A program made the translations under genes and the position numbers. The notes beneath the pieces were generated by a model. It did no database searches. It was not told the origin of the DNA and saw nothing but the letters and a program-made list of their open reading frames with translations. Below, one piece after another: positions 38,352 to 45,907 of a stretch of DNA of 64,000 nucleotides. The DNA comes from Rhizobium skierniewicense (GTDB taxonomy: Bacteria > Pseudomonadota > Alphaproteobacteria > Rhizobiales > Rhizobiaceae). The stretch lies in the NCBI RefSeq assembly GCF_014196515.1, contig NZ_JACIDV010000002.1:415924-479923 (forward strand), given 5' to 3'. The number at the start of each line of letters is the position of its first letter. Position 1 is the stretch's first letter.

Positions 38352-39707
38352 ATGCCTTCCAAATACAAAAAAATAAAAATGTTTCGCCGCTCCCGCGTCA
38401 TGTGGGGTTCATGGCGTGTGTGGAAACCGCGCGCCGTGTTCTGGACCGGTGCTCTGGCCGTTGGTGTTATCAGTGTCGCATTCGCGAAGATGGCGGATTG
38501 GGCGCAGCATCTGTTCGTTTCCGTCACGTCTTCGGGAGAGTGGGCTTTTCTTCTGCCACTCATCATCACCCCGCTCGGCTTTGCACTTTGCGCGTGGCTG
38601 GCCATGACCGTGTTTCCCAACTCCGGCGGAAGCGGCATTCCGCAGGCGATTGCGGCACGGCATTTTCATGATGATGACGATCGCTCGCGGCTCCTGTCGC
38701 TGAAACTGGCTGTGGGCAAAATCGTACTGACCATTGCTGGCCTGCTATCCGGTGCATCCATCGGCCGCGAAGGACCGACGGTGCAGGTGGGGGCATCGAT
38801 CATGCTGCAGGCGGCACGGATCGGCGGCATGGCGCAGGCGCGCGGGTTGATCCTCGCCGGTTCCGCTGCGGGCATTGCCGCCGCCTTCAACACACCTTTG
38901 GCCGGTATCGTTTTCGCGATCGAGGAAATGAGCCGGACCTATGAGGCGCGCTCCAACGGGCTGGTGCTGACCGCCGTCATCCTCTCGGGTCTGGCGTCGC
39001 TGGGTCTGGTCGGAACCTACACCTATTTCGGAACGAGCACGGTCGTGGCCCAGACGGCAGCAGATTGGGGACTGGTGCTGGTCTGTGGCATAGGTGGGGG
39101 TGTGTTCGGTGCGCTGTTCAGCGCCGGTGCACTCAAAGTATCGCAGCGCATTCGTCGCTGGAGCCACAGCGTGCCGTTGAAGCGGATGCTGATCGTTGCG
39201 GCCGGTTGCGGCCTTGCCTCCGCTGTCATCGGTGTGGCAACGGGTGGTGCCACCTTCGGCACGGGATACGAGCAGGCGCGGTCCGCAATCGAGGGCCAGG
39301 CGGCCCCGACATTCTTCTTCATCGAAAAGCTGGCATCCACCTTTCTTGCGATGATGTCTGGCATTCCCGGGGGTATTTTTGCGCCCTCGCTCTCGGTCGG
39401 TGCCGGTTTCGGCAGCACCGTAGCGTCGGTTCTCGGCACCAGTGTCGCGCTCGGAGCCATTCTCGGCATGGCCGGGTATTTTGCAGGCGTTGTTCAGGCG
39501 CCGATGACCGCCTTCGTCATCATTCTGGAAATGACCGGTAATCATGAGGCGGTCATCCCGATCATGGCGGCGTCGATGCTGGGATATCTCACATCGCGTA
39601 TGATCTCGGCAGAGCCTCTTTATCACGGCCTGTCACGGGTCTTCATCGCGCAGGGCATTCGTGCCAAACGTGCGAGCCGCGCAGCAGAAGATCACACGCC
39701 GAGCTGA
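38352..39707 (+). CDS. ClC-family chloride channel/antiporter
   Basis: 451-aa ClC protein. The selectivity filter signatures are intact: GGSGIPQ, GREGPTVQVG with the gating Glu, and PGGIFAPSLSVGAGFG. About ten to twelve helices are evident. Having the gating Glu, it could be a Cl-/H+ exchanger; the internal proton Glu cannot be assigned by eye. No CBS domains follow. Its 3' end overlaps the DUF3750 gene by 16 bp, tail to tail. Confidence 0.94.
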   Translation: MPSKYKKIKMFRRSRVMWGSWRVWKPRAVFWTGALAVGVISVAFAKMADWAQHLFVSVTSSGEWAFLLPLIITPLGFALCAWLAMTVFPNSGGSGIPQAIAARHFHDDDDRSRLLSLKLAVGKIVLTIAGLLSGASIGREGPTVQVGASIMLQAARIGGMAQARGLILAGSAAGIAAAFNTPLAGIVFAIEEMSRTYEARSNGLVLTAVILSGLASLGLVGTYTYFGTSTVVAQTAADWGLVLVCGIGGGVFGALFSAGALKVSQRIRRWSHSVPLKRMLIVAAGCGLASAVIGVATGGATFGTGYEQARSAIEGQAAPTFFFIEKLASTFLAMMSGIPGGIFAPSLSVGAGFGSTVASVLGTSVALGAILGMAGYFAGVVQAPMTAFVIILEMTGNHEAVIPIMAASMLGYLTSRMISAEPLYHGLSRVFIAQGIRAKRASRAAEDHTPS

Positions 39708-40450
39708 GAGCGCGTCCCGAAATAACCCAACCCCGGAATTTTGATGCCGGGGTTTGCGATGTCGATGCCCGCGACGAGACCGAGGAAGTTGACCTCAAAC
39801 CCGCTGCGCGCGCCTGCCGATACGCCCAGATAGCCGCCCAGCGAGAGACTGACGTCTTTCCAGTCATCGGCAACGTGGATGAACTCCCCGTTTGGCAGAT
39901 AGTCGCGCCCGACCGCATCGGGCGGCAAAACGACACCCAACTCCGGCACCTGGCGTAGCACATGGGCCACGAAAGTGTTGGAGTTCGGGCCTGGATAGAT
40001 GGTGTAACCGCCCGGTTTCCCATAGGGATAATTGGCAATTGCCTGCTCGATTTTCGGGATCAGCCGTTCGGCCTCGTCCCCATGCAGTTCCAGGACTCGG
40101 CGCGGCATGTTGGAATACCAGTAGGCATCCGGCGCATAGGCGTTACGGCGGATGGGTGTGCCCCAGCCGACCTTGTCGTAACGCTCGTAGCTGGACGCTC
40201 CCTCTTTTTTCACCACGATCCAAGCGTGGCTGGCAATCGAACCCTTGAGGCCCCCCGTCATGGCGGAATAGACGTAGATCGCAGCTGGCTTGTTGGCAGG
40301 TGCTTCCGGCAAAATGCCAGCGGAAGACCAGCGCGCATTGCGGTAGCCTGTCGGATGCTCCTTTATCGCCCACAGGCCAGCCGATGCCAAAGCCGGCAAG
40401 AGGTAGATGATGAGGATGGCGAGCAGCAAACGTTTGGCAACTTTCAACAC
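39692..40450 (-). CDS. DUF3750 domain protein
   Basis: 252-aa protein (GTG start at 40450, with GAGG upstream) of the DUF3750 family. An N-terminal signal or anchor helix (VAKRLLLAILIIYLLPALAS) is followed by a soluble domain with HAWIVVKK, RYDKVGWGTPIRRN and PYGKPGGYTIYPGPNSNTF. The pattern of His...Gly...Asn-Thr is reminiscent of papain-like/lipid-acyl hydrolase folds, but no function is known. The longer frame to 40669 would overlap the divergent asparaginase gene, so I prefer the GTG. A stem (39729-39754) inside its 3' end could also terminate the ClC gene. Confidence 0.8.
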   Translation of the reverse strand: MLKVAKRLLLAILIIYLLPALASAGLWAIKEHPTGYRNARWSSAGILPEAPANKPAAIYVYSAMTGGLKGSIASHAWIVVKKEGASSYERYDKVGWGTPIRRNAYAPDAYWYSNMPRRVLELHGDEAERLIPKIEQAIANYPYGKPGGYTIYPGPNSNTFVAHVLRQVPELGVVLPPDAVGRDYLPNGEFIHVADDWKDVSLSLGGYLGVSAGARSGFEVNFLGLVAGIDIANPGIKIPGLGYFGTRSQLGV

Positions 40451-40520
40451 TGGGCCTCGTGCATCGATCAGAGAAGTTGGATAGAACGATCTCAATTTCG
40501 TATTTTTTGAGGCCGAAGCC

Positions 40521-41522
40521 ATGCACAACCCCGTTACCGTCGAAGTCACCAGAGGCAATCTCGTCGAAAGCCGCCATCGCGGCATGGCCGTGGTCGTCGA
40601 TGGTGACGGCGGCATCCTGTTTTCCGCAGGTGATATAGAAGGCGGCGTGTTTCCCCGGTCTGCCTGCAAGGCGATGCAGGCGCTGCCATTGGTGGAAAGC
40701 GGGGCAGCGGATGCCTATGGCTTTGGCAACCGTGAACTGGCATTCGCTTGCGCCTCCCATTCGGGGGAAGACGCGCATGTGGAACGCGCTGCATCCATGC
40801 TGGCCAAGGCGGGCCGCGATGCCGGTACGCTGGAATGCGGCGCGCACTGGTCTTCGGACCAGAAAACCATCATCCATCAGGCCCGGACACTGCAAAAGCC
40901 CACGGCCCTGCACAACAATTGCTCCGGCAAGCATTCCGGTTTCGTTTGTACCTGTGTTCACACAGGCATGGAAACAGAAGGCTATGTCGGTTACGACCAC
41001 CCGCTCCAGGCCGAGATCCGCGCAACGATGGAAAGTCTGACGGGGACGGCCCTTGGCCACGACAATTGCGGCACGGATGGCTGCTCTATTCCAAACTACG
41101 CCGTGCCGTTGAAAGGTCTGGCGCATGGTTTTGCCAGGATGGCGACAGGGCAGGGCCTGGAGACGGAGCGGGCCAAAGCCTCGCGCCGCCTGATCGACGC
41201 CTGTATGGCCGAGCCCTTTTACGTTGCTGGAACCGGCCGCACCTGCACCAGGCTGATGGAGATTGCGCCCGGCCAGATTTTCGCCAAAACCGGCGCGGAG
41301 GGCGTCTTCGTTGCGGCTTTGCCAGAGCAGGGTATCGCCATGGCCGTCAAGTGCGAAGACGGCGCGACGCGTGCGGCGGAAGCCATGATCGCGGCTCTTC
41401 TGGCGCGATACTTCGAAAACGACAGCCCGCAACAACAGACGCTTCTGGGTATGGCAAACCGTTCCATCAAAAACTGGAACGGCATCCATGTCGGTGACAT
41501 CAGGGTGACCACCCGGCTTTAA
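40521..41522 (+). CDS. L-asparaginase, class 3 (ReAV-type)
   Basis: Hydrolyses L-asparagine to aspartate and ammonia. 333 aa. This is not the E. coli-type enzyme: it matches the Rhizobium etli ReAV family. Ser-47 and Lys-50 are in RSACK, Cys-134 and Lys-137 in NNCSGKH, and Cys-188 in GTDGCSIP; in that family the latter residues bind zinc. The numbering is offset by one from ReAV. It is divergent from DUF3750, and its 3' end is immediately followed by a nested palindromic repeat. Confidence 0.9.
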   Translation: MHNPVTVEVTRGNLVESRHRGMAVVVDGDGGILFSAGDIEGGVFPRSACKAMQALPLVESGAADAYGFGNRELAFACASHSGEDAHVERAASMLAKAGRDAGTLECGAHWSSDQKTIIHQARTLQKPTALHNNCSGKHSGFVCTCVHTGMETEGYVGYDHPLQAEIRATMESLTGTALGHDNCGTDGCSIPNYAVPLKGLAHGFARMATGQGLETERAKASRRLIDACMAEPFYVAGTGRTCTRLMEIAPGQIFAKTGAEGVFVAALPEQGIAMAVKCEDGATRAAEAMIAALLARYFENDSPQQQTLLGMANRSIKNWNGIHVGDIRVTTRL

Positions 41523-41530
41523 AACGGCTG

Positions 41531-41801
41531 AGAGCGTTTCCTTGTTAAATTGAAACAGTTCTGTTGGTTCAAACGGGATCGACTGCTTGTCCGGAGGGCG
41601 CGTGGCGTAGCCTTAGCATACGGCCAAGCCGTCCGGGCAGGCAGACGGCCCGTTTCAACCAACCCGGAGGGCCGGGCATATTTCCGCCAGGACAAAGGCG
41701 ATCGGCTCGACCGTACCTTAGGGTATGCCCTTCGCCAATCGCCTTTGTCCTGACGAAAATCTGCTCCGGCAGAACGTTTCCATTTAACAAGGAAACGCTC
41801 T
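41531..41801. repeat. Nested palindromic intergenic element (copy A, 271 bp)
   Basis: The ends are inverted repeats: AGAGCGTTTCCTTGTTAAAT at the left and a matching GGAAACGCTCT at the right. Inside are two more inverted pairs: GTTGGTTCAAACGGG (41563-41577) with CCCGTTTCAACCAAC (41649-41663), and AGGACAAAGGCGAT (41689-41702) with ATCGCCTTTGTCCT (41738-41751). No ORF. It lies between convergent genes, and its right end overlaps the GST stop codon. Related copies are at 44280, 45222 and 12045. Probably a RIME/MITE-like mosaic element. Confidence 0.82.
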
Positions 41802-42459
41802 AGGCTGCTTCGTTGGTACGGGCATCCCACATGGCCTTGAAGGCCGCACGAGACTGGCAACGGTCGAGCCATGCCTTTATCGATGGGTTTGCGTCAAACA
41901 AGGGCGCGTGCGCCTGAGCATACCGCGCCACCTCGGCAACATTGATGTCGGCGACGCTGAACCGGTTTCCAACCAGATAGTCGTTGCCGGACAGATGCTG
42001 CTCCAGAACCCTGAAGGGGCGGCGCAGCATGCGGGCTGCGACATCGATCACGGCCTGACCGGCTTCGGTACCCGCCAGTCCTTCTGCCACGGTCGATGAA
42101 ATCTTGAGCGCATGGGACTCGATCTCGGTCGCGGCAAAGAAAGACCACTGCATCATCCGGGCGTCTTCGACCAGATCCGCAGGGGCAAGCGCTGTGCCAT
42201 GCTTGCGCGCCAGATAAAGGTTGATTGCCATGGATTCGTAAAGCACGGTGCCGTTGTCATCGATGCAGGGAATGGTGCCCATCGGATTGATGGCGAGATA
42301 GGACAGCGTCAGCGTATTGATCGGTGCATCGGCAGCCAGTGGGTCGGGCAGGCGTCTGGCCTGGATGACAGGCACATGCGTAAAGTCTAGTCCCAGTTCT
42401 CCAGCCAGCCACAGGGTGCGCGTTGCGCGAGAGCGGTAAACTCCGTAAATCGTCAGCAT
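41800..42459 (-). CDS. Glutathione S-transferase
   Basis: 219 aa, two-domain GST. The thioredoxin-like N-terminal domain begins [23 protein letters not shown] and has [13 protein letters not shown] and the glutathione-gamma-glutamyl site [11 protein letters not shown]. The helical C-terminal domain has the N-capping box [14 protein letters not shown]. The substrate is unknown. The TAG stop overlaps the end of the neighbouring repeat. Confidence 0.93.
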   Translation of the reverse strand: MLTIYGVYRSRATRTLWLAGELGLDFTHVPVIQARRLPDPLAADAPINTLTLSYLAINPMGTIPCIDDNGTVLYESMAINLYLARKHGTALAPADLVEDARMMQWSFFAATEIESHALKISSTVAEGLAGTEAGQAVIDVAARMLRRPFRVLEQHLSGNDYLVGNRFSVADINVAEVARYAQAHAPLFDANPSIKAWLDRCQSRAAFKAMWDARTNEAA

Positions 42460-42786
42460 TCCAAATCCCCATCGATTGCGTCACGGCAACCTATTGCTGC
42501 TATGGGCAAAACAAAAGCAAAATCCGTGCGTCAGCGTATGGATTCTGGAGTTGTTTTTAACACTTTTAAATTGTATGTAATTATTGTATCGACAGTAACG
42601 CTTATATTGTGCTGACATAAAAAGTAGCGAATATAAATGCATGATGTAGAGACTATTATATCTTATTTTAATTGCACATAAGTAGTTTTACGACATGGTC
42701 GATTGGCTGACTGTATAAATGAAATGTGGTTTATGGTTGTAAAGGCGACGGCAGACGCGTGTTAATGGATAGGTAGAGGTCTTTCG
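42460..42786. promoter_or_regulatory. AT-rich upstream region of the diguanylate cyclase gene
   Basis: 327 bp, clearly more AT-rich than the surroundings (42540-42720), without a gene. It likely carries the cyclase promoter and possible nucleoid-protein sites; no specific operator was recognised. Confidence 0.45.
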
Positions 42787-44262
42787 ATGATGCGGGACGA
42801 TAATGGTTCTCTTGCATTCAACGTGCAATCATGGACAACGGATTTGCTGAGGGTCGGCCCTACCGATGAAAGGTTGTCGTATCTTCTCAATAATATATCA
42901 GAAGTTGTATTTCTGAAGAATGCCGAGGGTGTTTACACCTACATGAATGCGGCTGGTCTGACGTGGCTGGGGTCTGACGCCACGCGTCTTGCGAACACCC
43001 GACCAACCGTGTTCGACCTGTTTGCCACGGACGTTGCCCGCAAAATCGATGCCATCGATCGCCGCATTCTTTCGACAGGCGAAGCGATGTATGATTTCGA
43101 AGAGCGTCTGACGACCAAGGACGGCCAGATCCGGTGGTATTCCGGAACGCGCGTCCCGATCCGTGACGAGGATGGCAAGATCGTCGGACTGGCGGGTATT
43201 TCCAGGGATATAACAGATACGAAACGCCAGGAAACGCTGCGCCGAAGCCACGCCGCCCTTCTGGAAATGATCGTCCACGGTCAGCCGCTTCCCACTATTC
43301 TCGAAGCCATCATCAACACTGTCGAGGGACTTCTCGAAAATGTGAGCGGCTCCGTTCTGCTTCTGGATGAGAAGGAAGGCAGGTTGTGGCACGGTGCGGC
43401 ACCGTCCTTGCCCGAGAACTATACCTCGCTGATCGATGGCATTTCGATTGGCCCCAATGTCGGCTCCTGCGGAACGGCGGCGTGGCGGCGCGAAGCGGTC
43501 TATGTCAGCGATACGTTTCAGGATCCGCTTTGGGGCAATTTCGTCGAAATCGTCATGCGCCACAATCTGCGCTCCTGTTGGTCGACGCCGATCATGGGCA
43601 ACAATGACGTGCTGCTGGGCACCTTCGCGCTGTATTCCGGCACGGTCAGAATGCCATCTTCGTTCGAGCGTGAAATCATCGACATGGCGACCAGCATCGC
43701 CGGCATCGCGATTGACCGCCGCCGTGCCGAAGAGCGTGTGCATTTCATGGCGCATCACGATCCGCTGACGGGGCTGTCCAACCGCAACCTCTTCTGGACC
43801 CAGTTCCGCCGTGCCATTCATGAGGCAAAACGCGAAGAGCGCCTTGTCGCCATCAGTTATATCGACCTCGACCACTTCAAGCAGATCAACGATCTGCATG
43901 GGCACGCCGTGGGTGACGAGGTTCTGCGCTGTCTGGCGGAGCGCATCATGTCCAGTATCAGGGCGTCCGACATCGCCGTTCGGCTGGGCGGTGATGAGTT
44001 CGCCATCATCTTCAGCAATCCCAGACATGACGAGCATGGCATCATGCGCCGCCTCGAAACGATCATGGAGCGCGCATCCGAGCCGATCATGCTCGAAAAT
44101 GGGTCCATCAGCATCACCTGTTCATCTGGAACGGCGTTTTACCCCCGCGATGGAGACACGCCGGAAGCGCTTCTGGCCAAGGCCGATGCGGCCATGTACG
44201 AGGCCAAGAAAAAAGGTCGCAATGTCGGTGGCGTATCGGAGCAATATGGTGGCGGAATCTGA
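42787..44262 (+). CDS. PAS-GAF-GGDEF diguanylate cyclase
   Basis: 491-aa cytoplasmic protein. A PAS domain (about 25-145) is followed by a GAF domain (about 160-310) and a GGDEF domain (about 320-480). The active site is canonical (RLGGDEFAI), and the RxxD inhibitory site is present five residues upstream (RASD). Product-inhibited synthesis of c-di-GMP is therefore expected. No EAL domain. AGAGG lies 9 nt before the ATG. A degenerate repeat copy follows the gene. Confidence 0.93.
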   Translation: MMRDDNGSLAFNVQSWTTDLLRVGPTDERLSYLLNNISEVVFLKNAEGVYTYMNAAGLTWLGSDATRLANTRPTVFDLFATDVARKIDAIDRRILSTGEAMYDFEERLTTKDGQIRWYSGTRVPIRDEDGKIVGLAGISRDITDTKRQETLRRSHAALLEMIVHGQPLPTILEAIINTVEGLLENVSGSVLLLDEKEGRLWHGAAPSLPENYTSLIDGISIGPNVGSCGTAAWRREAVYVSDTFQDPLWGNFVEIVMRHNLRSCWSTPIMGNNDVLLGTFALYSGTVRMPSSFEREIIDMATSIAGIAIDRRRAEERVHFMAHHDPLTGLSNRNLFWTQFRRAIHEAKREERLVAISYIDLDHFKQINDLHGHAVGDEVLRCLAERIMSSIRASDIAVRLGGDEFAIIFSNPRHDEHGIMRRLETIMERASEPIMLENGSISITCSSGTAFYPRDGDTPEALLAKADAAMYEAKKKGRNVGGVSEQYGGGI

Positions 44263-44279
44263 CCGGCAATGATGGCTCC

Positions 44280-44496
44280 AGAGCCCTGCTCGTTGAATGG
44301 AAACAATTCTGTTGGTTCTAACGGGATCGACGGATGGTGCGGGCGGCCCGTTTCAATCAGCGCGAAGAGGCAGGCACCATCCCGCAAGGCTTGAAGGCGA
44401 CCGTTCCGACCGTAGCGTTGAGTCTGCCCTCCGACCACCTTTGACCTGGCGAAGACGTGCAACGGCAGACATTTTCATTCGGAACGAAAGCGCTCT
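44280..44496. repeat. Degenerate copy of the nested palindromic element (copy B)
   Basis: It shares several blocks in the same order with the element at 41531: AACAATTCTGTTGGTTC, AACGGGATCGAC, GGCCCGTTTCAATCA, and CGGCAGACATTTTCATT near the right end, which finishes in AAAGCGCTCT. The internal long stem of copy A is largely lost. It follows the diguanylate cyclase gene by 17 bp. Confidence 0.7.
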
Positions 44497-44499
44497 GGC

Positions 44500-44528
44500 T
44501 TGAGCCGCCTCCATGCTAAATCTAGCTA
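44500..44528 (+). promoter_or_regulatory. Candidate promoter of the multi-hairpin RNA
   Basis: TTGAGC (44500-44505), 17 bp, TAGCTA (44523-44528). The match is weak at -10 and is proposed only because structured sequence starts about 8 bp later. Confidence 0.25.
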
Positions 44529-44535
44529 TTTCCCT

Positions 44536-44814
44536 CAACCGCAACTTTCGCTATGGTTGCAGCGAGACCGGGCGTAACGGACCGGTCTTGGGGCTCGTAA
44601 CCCCTCGATCAACGGCCGGTGTCGGCCGTAATGACACCCCTCAGCCATAACTTTTGTGGCTGAGGCGGTCCTTTGTGACTATATAGCTCCTCTGCCTTTC
44701 CTATGGCTGGGGAGGCCCTGACGTATGTCCAAGGCGCAAGCCTAAAGGTCAGGGCGGTCGTTTGATCGCGGCTTACGAACTCCCCGGCCACCAGAGGTCC
44801 GTTTCCTCCGGTGG
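44536..44814 (+). ncRNA. Candidate structured RNA or leader with nine consecutive hairpins
   Basis: No credible ORF, but a dense series of stems. They are: CAACC/GGTTG; AGACCGG/CCGGTCT; GGGG/CCCC; ACGGCCG-GTGT-CGGCCGT; CCTCAGCCA/TGGCTGAGG; CCTC..GCC/GGC..GAGG; CCCTGAC/GTCAGGG enclosing AGGC-GCAA-GCCT; GCGGTC-GTTT-GATCGC; and CCACCAGAGG/CCTCCGGTGG with one mismatch. The GCAA (GNRA) tetraloop occurs on the plus strand, which favours plus-strand transcription. The motif GGCGGTC-TTTG recurs after two of the stems. It could be a long 5' leader of the gene at 44889 or an independent RNA. I do not recognise a known family. Confidence 0.5.
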
Positions 44815-44888
44815 TCGATCTCCCGTTTCAACAAATGGCGACGTGCTGCGCTCTTTCGCTTGAGCACCTCTGCCGATGGGGAAATGCG

Positions 44889-45185
44889 ATGGAATCCTAT
44901 AGTTTCTGGGCCGATCTCTTACACACCTTCCGCATGATGTCCGATCAGGTGAAGGTGCTCGCGATCTACATGCCCTGCGTCTTCGCGCTGGGCTTTGCGG
45001 CGCTCTATCTCTACCATTTGCGCAAGACTAATCCGCCGGTCTGGAAGGAGCCGCAGCCTTACACGCTGCTGCCTCCGGACACGGTAACGCGCCACGAGCA
45101 GAGCCTTCCAAGCCTTGAGCGCCTGCGCAGACTGGACGACCGTAGGGCCGAGATGAACGTCGAGCGGGATTTGACGCGGCAATAG
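44889..45185 (+). CDS. Small single-pass membrane protein
   Basis: 98-aa protein of unknown function. Residues ~22-45 (VLAIYMPCVFALGFAALYLYHL) form a membrane helix followed by a basic turn (RKT), a Pro-rich stretch (PPVWKEPQPYTLLPP), and a charged C-terminal helix. The ATG at 44889 has GGGGAAA upstream; an in-frame start at 44811 would fall inside the structured region and is less likely. No characterised family was recognised. Confidence 0.6.
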   Translation: MESYSFWADLLHTFRMMSDQVKVLAIYMPCVFALGFAALYLYHLRKTNPPVWKEPQPYTLLPPDTVTRHEQSLPSLERLRRLDDRRAEMNVERDLTRQ

Positions 45186-45221
45186 GTTCAGACTGGTTTC
45201 TGTAGCGCGACTGCGATCTTT

Positions 45222-45252
45222 AGAGCGTTTCCATTTAACAAAGAAACGCTCT
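45222..45252. repeat. 31-bp palindromic repeat (copy C)
   Basis: AGAGCGTTTC...GAAACGCTCT with 10-bp perfect arms and an 11-bp centre, nearly identical to the right end of copy A. It sits between convergent genes (membrane protein, MarR) and probably serves as a terminator. Confidence 0.75.
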
Positions 45253-45261
45253 ATCCCGTGT

Positions 45262-45798
45262 CTAGCCGTCTTGACCAGACGTGAGGGCAAGTGGCTGATG
45301 GGCATGCCCCAACAGCCGCTTCTCGAAGCGTCCGATGAAACGATCGAACAGACGGGCGAAATCTGCGACATCCTGCTCCGGCCAGTCACCCACGACCTCA
45401 CCGATGATGCTGATCTTGGCGCTGCGCATTTCGTCCAGAATGCTGTGACCCAGCGGCGTGATATCGATAACGCTGCGTCGCCCGTCTTCTTGCGACGCCT
45501 CGCGTTTCAACAGGCCGCGGCCCACCATTTCCGCCACCACGCGGCTGCCGCGCGAGGGGTCAAGCCGCATGGCGTCCGCGATTGAGCCGACGGTCGCCGC
45601 CGTCTCCGTGCGGTGGACAATATCCAGCACATCGATATGTGAGAGCTCCAACCCTGGCGCCAGCTTGGCAATGGCCATGCGGCCAATCACGCGACGACCG
45701 ATCATCAGCCGCATCCGCGTCATCGTCAGGCTGATGCTCAGAACCTCGTCGCTCGCTGTTTTTCCGTCCGGTGTCGAAACTGATACCCGTTCGCTCAT
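45262..45798 (-). CDS. MarR-family transcriptional regulator
   Basis: 178-aa winged-helix regulator. The DNA-binding part is visible as VGSIADAMRLDPSRGSRVVAEMVGRGLLKRE, followed by the wing ASQEDGRRSVIDIT. The C-terminal helices would dimerise. It is divergent from an MFS drug-efflux gene, and a palindrome lies between them, so it probably represses that pump and itself. Confidence 0.9.
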   Translation of the reverse strand: MSERVSVSTPDGKTASDEVLSISLTMTRMRLMIGRRVIGRMAIAKLAPGLELSHIDVLDIVHRTETAATVGSIADAMRLDPSRGSRVVAEMVGRGLLKREASQEDGRRSVIDITPLGHSILDEMRSAKISIIGEVVGDWPEQDVADFARLFDRFIGRFEKRLLGHAHQPLALTSGQDG

Positions 45799-45853
45799 GA
45801 CCCCAATTCCCCGAAATGTCGACGTCTTGTAGCAGACCCATTGAAATGTGTCA

Positions 45854-45882
45854 TTGACATATATGTGCGAAAGTCACATAAA
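45854..45882 (+). promoter_or_regulatory. MFS gene promoter with overlapping MarR-type operator
   Basis: TTGACA (45854-45859), a 17-bp spacer, CATAAA (45877-45882). The spacer holds the inverted repeat TATGTG-N7-CACATA (45862-45880), which overlaps the -10. This is the expected placement for repression by the divergent MarR protein. Confidence 0.7.
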
Positions 45883-45907
45883 TTGGCGATCAATTGTGAG
45901 ATCTCCC

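Noticed and set aside
42460..42786. AT-rich stretch as a replication origin
   Set aside because: No DnaA-box cluster or repABC/hemE context; it is simply an upstream region of one gene.
44609..44791. 60-codon minus-strand frame inside the multi-hairpin region
   Set aside because: The hairpins explain the sequence better, and the frame has no good ribosome site or recognisable domain.
44536..44814. RNase P RNA, tmRNA or signal recognition RNA
   Set aside because: A minus-strand GGAGGAAACGGACC briefly recalls RNase P, but the conserved core order, tag ORF and tRNA-like ends are all missing.
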